Source of the DNA: Cytobacillus oceanisediminis 2691
Lineage (GTDB): Bacteria; Bacillota; Bacilli; Bacillales; Cytobacillaceae
DNA length: 64,000 nt
NCBI RefSeq assembly: GCF_000294775.2
Contig: NZ_CP015506.1
Coordinates: 719,501-783,500 of the forward strand
Reading direction: 5' to 3'
A program made the translations under genes and the position numbers. Numbering within the stretch: the stretch's first letter is position 1; every line of letters begins with the position of its first letter. This document shows, in pieces, positions 33,163-41,500 of the stretch. The notes beneath the pieces are model-generated. The model made no database searches and was not told the DNA's origin. It worked only from the letters and a program-made list of their open reading frames with translations.

Positions 33163-33490
33163 TTATATCTTATTAATAATATCAGAGTCCTTCCATGAGT
33201 GAGCTGTATTATTTTTACGTAGCATTTTTCTTTGTAAGAAAATCTGGGTCGTCTTGATATCAGAATGACCAAGACTCTCTTTTATGGTCAACAAATCCGC
33301 ACCCTGTTCAGCACTAATAAGAGCAAAAACATGTCTGAAGCTATGTGGTGTAATATAATTTTTTACGCATTTTAATAAAGTCCAGATCAGCACTATTTAT
33401 TTTTTTGATTAAATAATTCGATAGATACTTATATCCATATGCTTTTCCTAAAAAAACCTCGATTACGTTTATTTCTTTCAGATGAACTAA
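33163..33490 (-). pseudogene. Tyrosine recombinase/integrase, C-terminal remnant
   Basis: The minus strand encodes YITPHSFRHVFALISAEQGADLLTIKESLGHSDIKTTQIFL, the HxxR and LGH boxes of tyrosine recombinases. The catalytic Tyr expected in QIYL is Phe here (codon TTC), a frameshift separates the upstream part (FLGKAYGYKYLSNYLIKKIN), and no N-terminal domain is present, so it is inactive. It may mark an old integration site at the left edge of the NRPS locus. Confidence 0.78.
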
Positions 33491-33654
33491 ATTTGATCAT
33501 TTACTCTGTCTTGTAAACACAAGAATCTATATTTAAGAAAGGTCTTTATCAGAGGATTAGATTTAAGAGAAAAGGAGAAAAGTTGCTACCTTAAGTATGA
33601 TCGTTAAAGGTGCTTTCTTTTTTTTATAGTTCAGTCGAAAAAGACCCAGGGAAA

Positions 33655-33672
33655 CAAGCTTTTAAAAGCTTG
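33655..33672. repeat. Perfect 18-bp palindrome
   Basis: caagcttttaaaagcttg, perfectly self-complementary, in the gap before the arginine-deiminase-like gene. Confidence 0.5.
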
Positions 33673-33708
33673 ATTTTCTAATATGTGATTTATTAACAGT
33701 TTAATAGA

Positions 33709-33745
33709 AAAAGGAGTAATTTCTTTTAGGATTATTACTCCTTTT
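33709..33745. terminator. Terminator after the arginine-deiminase-like gene
   Basis: The stem aaaaggagtaat / attactcctttt with flanking A and T runs; it may work in both directions and lies 36 bp past the gene end on the minus strand. Confidence 0.8.
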
Positions 33746-33780
33746 TTTAGCAACTTTAACTCTTTTACATTTGCTTGTTA

Positions 33781-34713
33781 CTATTGCTCTCTAACAAACG
33801 GCATAGTTAGACAGCGAATGCTACCAGCGCCATGCTGAAGTTGTTTCACGTCTACACCTATATACTCTATATGTGGGAAAATTTCCTGATAATAAGAGAC
33901 TGATTCATTGCTGATCAGTACCGTTTGCTTATTAAGATTAATAAAGTTTGTATAATCAAGCAGGTAATCTTTGTTTGGAAGCCAAAATACAGAATAACCA
34001 TGACGTTCTATAAAATTGTCAATTGTGCTGTATTCAGGTTCATAACTAACTGATGATGATTTAAAAATAGAGACGGCTGAAAATCTTAAAAAAGAAGCTG
34101 CTATGAAAATATCTTTGCCCAGGATATTACAGACAACATCCAAATGAAGAGACTCTATAGTTTTTGGGAGTGAAACAAACCCAACTTCTTCCACACCTAT
34201 TGAGAATAAAAAATTTGCAAGCTCAATTCGGTTTTTTGACCGATGTCCAGTATTAATTAAGACACATTCAGGGCTAATTATCAGGAAATCTCCAAACTCA
34301 AGTGAACTCGAAGAAGGTATTGACAGTAGAGCCCTATTTTCTGTAAAACTCTTTAAAAAAATTTGAGAAAAGTAAAAATCCGGCTGTCTTAACTCGTTGC
34401 CAGGAGTACCTAGAATCATATTTTCTCCGAATACAGCGCCAACATCTCTAATGAAAATGCGGTTTACTAACCGATCCCAGAGAGGAGATATCACTTCTGT
34501 ACTAAGATCATGGACGGTACAGCCGAAATTTTTTAGTTTCATTTTCATTTGATAATGTTGATCATATGCTTTTTCGGCAATAAATTCCTCCGCAAACCCA
34601 ACTGCTGAAACTTCAGATCCTAATACATTATGATTCGCAGGGGAACAAACAAAAACCTCTTTTAAAGTCCCATTCTCAGAATAACAATAAGGTTTAAGCT
34701 TCTGTTTTAACAA
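33781..34713 (-). CDS. Arginine deiminase/amidinotransferase-superfamily enzyme
   Basis: A 310-residue guanidino-modifying enzyme. It has the markers of the fold in order: NRIFIRDVGAVFGENMILG (Asp), SLEFGDFLIISPECVLINTG (Glu/Asp), ESLHLDVVCNILG (catalytic His) and the C-terminal GAGSIRCLTMPFVRE with the nucleophilic Cys. The best match is arginine deiminase (arginine to citrulline plus ammonia), but length and context fit other members such as amidinotransferases. It is divergent from the phosphopantetheinyl transferase and likely belongs to the NRPS locus, perhaps making a precursor such as citrulline or ornithine. Confidence 0.78.
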   Translation of the reverse strand: MLKQKLKPYCYSENGTLKEVFVCSPANHNVLGSEVSAVGFAEEFIAEKAYDQHYQMKMKLKNFGCTVHDLSTEVISPLWDRLVNRIFIRDVGAVFGENMILGTPGNELRQPDFYFSQIFLKSFTENRALLSIPSSSSLEFGDFLIISPECVLINTGHRSKNRIELANFLFSIGVEEVGFVSLPKTIESLHLDVVCNILGKDIFIAASFLRFSAVSIFKSSSVSYEPEYSTIDNFIERHGYSVFWLPNKDYLLDYTNFINLNKQTVLISNESVSYYQEIFPHIEYIGVDVKQLQHGAGSIRCLTMPFVREQ

Positions 34714-35018
34714 GTATCCTTCTCTCCTTCACAAAGCAATAGTAAAAACTAAAGTGTATAAGGCAGGAATAGGCTAAATTATATATAAATACAGAGAGAA
34801 TATCGTGTTCCCTAAAGGATGAGAAGGGCAGTGAAAACCTCATAGGACTTAATAAAGAAACAGGTTCTTTAAAAAACTCTTTTAATTATTGAAAAAATTT
34901 GCCATAATAACCAATTAAAGGGGAAAGTAGTGTATATGTTAGATTCTAGAGTTTCAATTTGCTTTCGTCAATCTATTTTCTTTTTAATCTTAAACCCATG
35001 AAGATGGAGGTGAATATT
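34714..35018. other. Divergent promoter region of the NRPS accessory genes
   Basis: This AT-rich region carries the promoters of the deiminase-like gene (minus) and the phosphopantetheinyl transferase (plus). I see no clear operator. Confidence 0.4.
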
Positions 35019-35729
35019 CTGGAGGTTATAGCTGTTAAACTGGATCAATCTTTGCAAGTAGCTAAGATGCAAACCTTATTAAATTATATTGATAGTGAAA
35101 AACAATCGCGGATAAAATCCTTTTATCGATATGAAGATAAAGAGAGATGCCTGATTGGCGATATTTTAGTCCGCTATATGCTTGCCAGCTATCTGCGAAT
35201 TTGCCCACAAGAAATAAATTTTTCTCATAATGAGTTCGGTAAGCCATATTTAAAAGAATACCCTTTATACTTTAATTTATCTCATTCAGGATACTGGGTA
35301 GTAGCTGTGCTGGACACTAATGAAAATGGCATAGATGTTCAAGAAATGGGTGATGTAGATCTTGCATTGGCTGAGCGATTTTATAGTAAAAGAGAATATA
35401 TAGAACTGTTGGGAATGAAAGGAAACCAAAGAGCGCATTTATTTTATGACTTGTGGACCTTAAAGGAATGCTACATAAAAACAGCAGGAAAAGGCCTGTC
35501 TCTGTCGCTGGATTCTATTATTCTAGAAAGGATCGATAGCAGTATTTACAAATCTTATCTAAAAGAAAAGGAAATCTATCTTAAGTTATATCACCTTGAT
35601 TCATCCTACAAGCTGGCAGTCAGCTCCGATTCTGGTTGCTTCGAAAATCTTAAAGTACTTACCCTCGAAGAACTATACACCTTGTTTATGGTTTCTCTTA
35701 AGACCCCAGCCCTAATAAACGGCAAGTAA
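35019..35729 (+). CDS. Sfp-type 4'-phosphopantetheinyl transferase
   Basis: A protein of about 236 residues that moves the phosphopantetheine arm from CoA to the carrier-protein serines of the synthetases. Motifs: NEFGKPYL, YFNLSHSGYW, NGIDVQEM (Mg-binding Asp and Glu) and FYDLWTLKECYIK. I chose CTG 35019 (MEVIAVKLDQ) because GGAGGTG lies 7 bp upstream and the family begins at about this point; ATG 34998 has no ribosome binding site. It lies 50 bp before the type II thioesterase and would activate the NRPS proteins of the locus. Confidence 0.88.
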   Translation: MEVIAVKLDQSLQVAKMQTLLNYIDSEKQSRIKSFYRYEDKERCLIGDILVRYMLASYLRICPQEINFSHNEFGKPYLKEYPLYFNLSHSGYWVVAVLDTNENGIDVQEMGDVDLALAERFYSKREYIELLGMKGNQRAHLFYDLWTLKECYIKTAGKGLSLSLDSIILERIDSSIYKSYLKEKEIYLKLYHLDSSYKLAVSSDSGCFENLKVLTLEELYTLFMVSLKTPALINGK

Positions 35730-35779
35730 GCACATATAATTTCAAAATTATAAGAAATAATTTGAGGGAAGGTGAATTT

Positions 35780-36502
35780 GTGGAAAAGACCAGATTAATT
35801 TGTTTGCCCTATGCGGGAGGGTCTGCTGCATCTATTTATTTATCATGGAAAAAAAAGCTTGAAGAGTATGTTGAGGTAATACCTTTGGAGCTCGCTGGAA
35901 GAGGAAAGAGAATCCGGGAGCCATTATTTCAAAGCGTTGACGAAGCCGTAGATGACCTAATGGAAAAAAATATTGACGTTCTGCAAGAGGGGAAACCTTA
36001 CAGTATATTTGGACATAGTATGGGAGGGCTCCTGGCATATGAATTATGTCAGAGGATAAATGAAGAAGGACTATCTTTACCTGAGAATCTGTTTGTCTCT
36101 GCTTTTCAGCCTCCTCATATCAAGCTGGAGGGAGATATCCACTTGCTGCCAATGAATGATTTTGCAGAGAAAATGAGAAAAAGCGGCAATATTCCTGAAA
36201 CTATTTTTCAAGACAAGGATTTGTATAATTTATTTATTCCAATTTTGTATGCAGATTATAAATTGGTGTTTCAGTATATCTATAAACCGAAGGCGTCAAT
36301 AATGAAAAATAATCTACATATTTTTACTGGAAACAATGACTTAAAAGTCTATCAACTGAGGAAGGAATGGTCATGCCATACACAAGGGTCTTTTGAGGAT
36401 CACGTATTTGAAGGAGGCCACTTTTTTATTAGGGAAAATGAAGCAGAAGTTCTCAAGAAAATAGTATCTATTTTATTGCCTACTAAAGTTCTTTTAAATT
36501 GA
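35780..36502 (+). CDS. Type II thioesterase (GrsT/SrfAD-like)
   Basis: A 240-residue editing thioesterase that removes wrong acyl groups from NRPS carrier proteins. It shows LPYAGGSAASIYLSW at the start, ELAGRGKRI, the active-site GHSMGGLLAYEL and the C-terminal GGHFFIRENE with the catalytic His. Start is GTG 35780 after GGGAAGGTG. It is co-transcribed with the phosphopantetheinyl transferase and ends in a terminator. Confidence 0.9.
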   Translation: MEKTRLICLPYAGGSAASIYLSWKKKLEEYVEVIPLELAGRGKRIREPLFQSVDEAVDDLMEKNIDVLQEGKPYSIFGHSMGGLLAYELCQRINEEGLSLPENLFVSAFQPPHIKLEGDIHLLPMNDFAEKMRKSGNIPETIFQDKDLYNLFIPILYADYKLVFQYIYKPKASIMKNNLHIFTGNNDLKVYQLRKEWSCHTQGSFEDHVFEGGHFFIRENEAEVLKKIVSILLPTKVLLN

Positions 36503-36508
36503 AATAAT

Positions 36509-36534
36509 AAACCCCTCTAAATGGAGGGGTTTTT
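36509..36534 (+). terminator. Terminator after the thioesterase gene
   Basis: The stem aaacccctc / gaggggttt with a T run between the thioesterase and the convergent signal-peptide gene. Confidence 0.88.
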
Positions 36535-36552
36535 GCTTGTCATATTATGTTC

Positions 36553-36705
36553 TCAGTATTCAGGAAGTTCTTCTCCGTACTCAGGAAGTTCTTCTCCGTA
36601 TTTTAGGTAAATCTTATCAGCCGGAAGTCCAGCTGTATCTGCAGAAGCACTAGCACCAAAAGTAAAAAGAGAAGAGAGTATAATTAAACCTAATATTTTT
36701 TTCAT
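36553..36705 (-). CDS. Pre-signal peptide gene (NprX/PapR-like) with tandem repeat
   Basis: A 50-codon gene: a signal-type N-terminus (MKKILGLIILSSLFTFGASASAD), then ...KYGEELPEYGEELPEY. AGGAGG is 7 bp before ATG 36705; a second ATG at 36708 lies just upstream. It starts 12 bp downstream of the HTH-TPR regulator gene, like NprX with NprR or PapR with PlcR. The C-terminus holds two near-identical 7-residue units YGEELPE plus a final Tyr. In the RRNPP group such pre-peptides are exported, cut and re-imported to bind the regulator; the mature form here is unknown, likely within the repeat. Confidence 0.78.
   Translation of the reverse strand: MKKILGLIILSSLFTFGASASADTAGLPADKIYLKYGEELPEYGEELPEY
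36557..36598 (-). repeat. 21-bp tandem duplication in the signal peptide gene
   Basis: Two 21-bp units (36557-36577 and 36578-36598) differ by one base (tattcagg versus tactcagg) and encode the doubled YGEELPE unit. Confidence 0.9.
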
Positions 36706-36716
36706 CATTGTTCCTC

Positions 36717-37991
36717 CTAGGACATTTTTTTCTGAAGGTGCAAACAGGATTCAAAATAATAGCTACTTTTTTTGTATTGATGCAGTCTCTTATAGATGTT
36801 CCCCAAAAGTTCATAGTACTTTGAAAGCAAACCAAATTCATTTATTTCTAAAAAACAAGGAATTGCGGTGTTTTCTAAAAAATCAATGAGCTCATCAGTG
36901 TTTTTTGAGATTTGGAATTCCAATACTTTTAATTGGATTAGCTTACTAGATTGTTCATTGGATGGTTTGTACTCTTTAAAGGCTAGTTCTATCCACTCTT
37001 TTGCTTCTTTAAGTCGGTTATTTTCTTTTAAAACAGTCGAAAGTTCAATTATTGTATTGAGATAAAAATCTGTTTGTGAATCGGTGTATTTAAGAGTTTT
37101 CAGATAGTAATCAATAGCTTCATTAAATCTTCCAATCTTACTATACAAATAGCCGAGATTATGGAGAGCCTTGGCAAAAGTTAACTTTTCGTCTAAGCCT
37201 GGAGCGACTTCGGTAATCTGGGTTAGAATTTCAATAGCCCTATTATACTCTTTAAGCCGACCTAGGTTTACTCCTAAAAGCAGCTGGCACTCCAAGCTTC
37301 GTTTAAAAAACAATTTGCTGTTAAAGATAGTTAGAGCTTTTTCCACATAAGTCACTGCCATTCTTGTATTGTACGTTTTTGTGTAGGTCAAAGACAGATG
37401 ATAGAAAAACTCAGGATCTTCGTGCTGAGGGTCATTAAAGAAGTAAATTATGTTTTCAAAGTACTCGAGGCCTTTTGGAAAATCCAACAGAATAGTACAT
37501 AAATAAAGACCATGTAAGTAGGTGAAGTAAGCGCTTTGGTGCTGATTTAACTTCTCCTTGCTTTTGGTTAGTGTCTCTAGTACAGTGGTTGCCTCATTTT
37601 TCTTTTTCCTATGAATATAGTAGCGTAACTTCACCAGGTAAGAATAAAAAATGAGATCTGTTGAATATACGTTCTTGATCACTGAATCATTAATCTCTTT
37701 CAGTTGCTCAATTAATTCTGGCTCATCCCTTTTTATAATCGAAAGGTACCATAATTCAAGGTTTTGGATGATGTCAAGATTATTATGATGGATATCGTGG
37801 ATATCAATATCCAGCCTCTTTAGCAGCAAGGCCAAGGTCTCTTCATTTGGATCAATCTTAGAATTTTCTAGTTTGCTTAAATAAGTGATGGAACAGATCC
37901 CCAAGGATAATTCCTGCTGAGTCATCTCTTTTTTTGTCCTTGTGTAAAACACCAGCTTTCCAAAGTCTATTTCGGAGTTCCTTATTTGCAT
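36717..37991 (-). CDS. NprR/PlcR-like HTH-TPR (RRNPP) quorum-sensing regulator
   Basis: A 424-residue regulator. Residues 1-65 form an XRE-type helix-turn-helix (KLVFYTRTKKEMTQQELSLGICSITYLSKLEN), and the rest folds into tetratricopeptide repeats (NLGYLYSKIGRFNEAIDYYLKTL, YYELLGNIYKRLHQYKKSSYYFESC). NprR has the same size and the GICSxxYLSKxEN motif. It should bind the peptide encoded right behind it and control the neighbouring biosynthetic genes; in B. cereus NprR controls kurstakin NRPS genes. The start follows GGGAGGAATT. It is divergent from the synthetase operon, with a 553-bp spacer. Confidence 0.9.
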   Translation of the reverse strand: MQIRNSEIDFGKLVFYTRTKKEMTQQELSLGICSITYLSKLENSKIDPNEETLALLLKRLDIDIHDIHHNNLDIIQNLELWYLSIIKRDEPELIEQLKEINDSVIKNVYSTDLIFYSYLVKLRYYIHRKKKNEATTVLETLTKSKEKLNQHQSAYFTYLHGLYLCTILLDFPKGLEYFENIIYFFNDPQHEDPEFFYHLSLTYTKTYNTRMAVTYVEKALTIFNSKLFFKRSLECQLLLGVNLGRLKEYNRAIEILTQITEVAPGLDEKLTFAKALHNLGYLYSKIGRFNEAIDYYLKTLKYTDSQTDFYLNTIIELSTVLKENNRLKEAKEWIELAFKEYKPSNEQSSKLIQLKVLEFQISKNTDELIDFLENTAIPCFLEINEFGLLSKYYELLGNIYKRLHQYKKSSYYFESCLHLQKKMS

Positions 37992-38024
37992 AATTCCTCC
38001 CGTATGTATTTTATAGGATTTTAG

Positions 38025-38065
38025 AAAATTTCCATATTGAGAAAATTAATGGAAATTTTTCCATT
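38025..38065. promoter_or_regulatory. Palindrome cluster in the regulator/NRPS spacer (candidate operator)
   Basis: An 8-2-8 perfect palindrome aatggaaatttttccatt (38048-38065) overlaps an 11-bp inverted repeat, aaaatttccat (38025-38035) with atggaaatttt (38049-38059). It lies 34 bp before the regulator start and about 480 bp before the first synthetase. It could be the regulator's own site; no consensus is known to me. The remaining spacer to 38544 is AT-rich without a visible gene. Confidence 0.5.
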
Positions 38066-38544
38066 TCCTATTAATTCTAACCGTGCATTTTCTCAATAGT
38101 CAACCAATTACAATTCAATTAATATAAAAAGTGTAAAAGGTTACAGGATTATCTTATAGGTAGGCTATCTGAACTATATTGGAGAGGATTAATGTTTCAG
38201 CTTATAAAGGAGATATGGGTGCTTTGTAAATTTAAAAATTAATGATTAAAAGGGAAAGTGTGTATATAGAATCATTACTTATATTGTGATAGTAAGTTAG
38301 GTTAAATGAACTAAAAGAAATCAAGACAAAATTTCGTTGGTGTTGAAATAATGGTGAAACTTTTAGTATGTAAGCGAAATTTCTACAGTTTTTGATAGTA
38401 TTCATTGCCAAGATTTCTTTTAAGTACTTTATTAAGCCTCTAGAAACTAAGTTACATTTTGATACCTATATTACTTTACTGGTTTCCCATACATTATCTG
38501 CCTTAACTCTAAAAGAAGGCATTTATCTTTAAAGGAGCGTTAAT

Positions 38545-41500
38545 ATGACTATAACCGCAGGAAAAAGTTATTCCTTGTCTCCAAATCAGGAAAATCTCTG
38601 GCGTTCTCACTATCTGTCCTCAGAGCAGAACCATTTAAATATGTTTACATCTTGGCTGTTACCTGCGGATGCAGACATATCTGCTTTGAAACTTTCTTTT
38701 CAGAGCGTTTTAGATCGATATGCTTCATTACGGACGATTTACGAAATGGTAGATGGAATACCTGTTATGAAAATAATGGAAAATCAAACACTTGATTTCC
38801 AGCAAAAGAACCTTTCTCACTTAAGTCTTGAAGAATTTAACAAGAGTCTAAGCGAGGAAGCTCATACACCTTTTGATCTAAAAAAATGCACGATGAAAGT
38901 CAGGATCTTGGAGAATTGTATTTTTCAGAAAGTTCTTTTGATCAATATACACCACATTGCAATAGATGGAATTTCTATGATGGTTATAATGAAGGAATTT
39001 GGCAGGTTCTATGATTTGTATTCTCAGGGAAAGGAACCGGAAGAGCGGGAAGTAGACTTAAAATATTTTGAATTTTCAGCAAATAAAGAAGGACAAGCAT
39101 ACCCTAGTACAGAGAGTCTAGAATATTGGAAGAAAAGGCTTCAAGGAGGTAAGGGTATACATCCTGTTAATCTCCCTGCAAAAAATTCTGATCATCATTC
39201 GTTTAAGGGGGATTGTTTATTCTTTTCAATTGATGAAAAGCTTGCAAACGCATTAAAAGAAACAGCAAAAATGAATGATTCGAGCTTATATATAATACTT
39301 CTTTCTGCTTTTCAAGTTTTACTTCACAGATACAGTCAGCAAAAGCATATCTGGGTTGGCACTCCCTTCTTTAATAGAACCAGAAAAACATTAAAATCCG
39401 TAGGTTTCTACGCTAACACACTTTATATAGATGGAGCTTTTACAGAGGGCTTAACCTTCTCAGAGTTACTCAAACAAATCTCTGAGAAATTCGAAGGAAG
39501 CAAGGAGCATAAAGAGATTACCTATTCCAGCCTTATGAGACTGATGCAGGATAATGGACTGGCAGAAGAACAGGGTCGTGCGAACGTAATGTTTAATTTT
39601 CCAAATATGAGAAGTGTTACGAAGAACAATCTGGGGCCAGCTTTTCTAGGTATAGGCGGGGCAAAAGGGAAGTTCGGATCACTTGAATTCGAAGTTTATC
39701 CACTTAAAAGAAATATTACACAATTTGAAATTGAGTTTGATGGTATTGAGTTTAATGGGGGGATTACTTTCCGCTTATTATTTGATCCGGAAAAATATGA
39801 TGGGAACTTAATGAAACGCTTCACCGGCCACTTTATCCAGCTACTTAGAGGGATTGCTAAAAATCCATACGCAGTACTGGAGGAATATCCCCTACTGCTG
39901 GAGAGTGAAAAAAAACACCAGTTGAATTCCCTTAATCACCCCCAACTTCTTAAAAACACCAATCAGCCAAATCTTATACTTGAAATTGAAAAGCAGGCCC
40001 GTTTAAATCCCGATTCTCCTGCTGTAACTATGGGAGGAGATACCCTTACATACCGTGAACTTTCTGAGAAATCCAGCAAATTGGCTGGAGGATTGAAAAA
40101 ACTTGGAATCTGTCAGGAGGAGAGGATAGGGCTTGCAGTTTCCCAAAGTGTAGAAGCCATTGTTGGGATCATCGGAATTCTAAAGGCCGGTGGAGTCTAT
40201 ATTCCTCTAGACCTTAAGTATCCCAGAGAACGACTCGAATACATGATAATGGATGCAGGCATTTCGAAAATCATCACAGACGGAATAATGGACTTATCTG
40301 TACCTAATATAAATTTTCTATTATTGGGCGATTTGTTTCATACAGCGGAAGAACCACTAATGGAACTAAATCCAAAGCAGCTGGCATACATCATCTATAC
40401 GTCAGGCTCAACTGGAAGACCTAAGGGCGTTATGGTGAGCCATGAAAACATTTATTATTCTACCAAGTCAAGAGAGCAAGTATATAAATTGAACAAAGCT
40501 TGCCGCTTTCTGCTGCTGTCCTCGATATCCTTTGACAGCTCAATGGTAGGTATTTTCTGGACACTGACGGTCGGCGGGGAAATTATCCTGACAGACTTGA
40601 ACAATCAGCTTGATGTACCGGAGCTGCTTGGTAAAATTCAAAAAGAAAAAGTAACTCATATGTTAAGTGTCCCCTCGTTTGTTCAGTTAATGCTAAACCA
40701 GGCAGGAACAGCACAATTGAGAAGCCTTGAATGTGTAATTGTCGCAGGAGAACCTTTTCCTAAGAGTCTACATACATCTCAGAAGGAAAAATTCCCGAAT
40801 ATAGACCTTTATAACGAATACGGTCCCACGGAAGCTTCAGTGTGGTCCAGCTATTACAGACTCGGTGAAACATGCAATCATCCTGCGGTTCCAATTGGAT
40901 ATCCTCCTGCACATGCAAGAATATATATTCTCGATAAACATCTTAATATGGTTCCTCAAGGCACTGAAGGCGAAATATATATTTGCGGGCGTGGCATCAC
41001 TAGGGGTTATAATAATCGGCCATCTCAAACTGCAGATAAATTTATTCCAAATCCCTTCGGGTTAGGGGAACGTCTGTACCAAACCGGTGATTTGGCTCGT
41101 TATAACGAAGATGGAAGCATTCATTTTCTTGGAAGGATTGACGGACAGGTTAAAGTGAATGGATTCCGCATTGAGGTAGGGGAAATTGAAGCAGCAATTG
41201 AAGAACAAGTGGATGTTGATAAAGCGGTCGTGCTCTTAAAAAAAGAAAATAATCTATCAAGAATAGCAGCCTTTATTGTTGCTCCTTTGGGCATATCGCT
41301 TAGTAAGCTAAAAAGAAAACTTGCTGCCCGCCTGCCTCATTATATGGTACCTTCACAGTTTATAGTGATGGATGAACTTCCATTAACTCAAAATGGAAAA
41401 GTTGATAAAAAGAAACTATTGAAAATTAAAATATCCGCTAAGGAAGAGCGTGAGGATATTCTTCTCCCGGAGACTCAAGAAGAAAGAGTTCTTAGTAACG

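Noticed and set aside
33655-33672. 18-bp palindrome as an integrase attachment site
   Set aside because: No second copy is visible at the right side of the window and the integrase is dead, so there is no support.
36541-36620. The ttctccgta repeats as a CRISPR-like or operator repeat
   Set aside because: The repeat is a 21-bp in-frame duplication inside a reading frame with RBS, so coding explains it.
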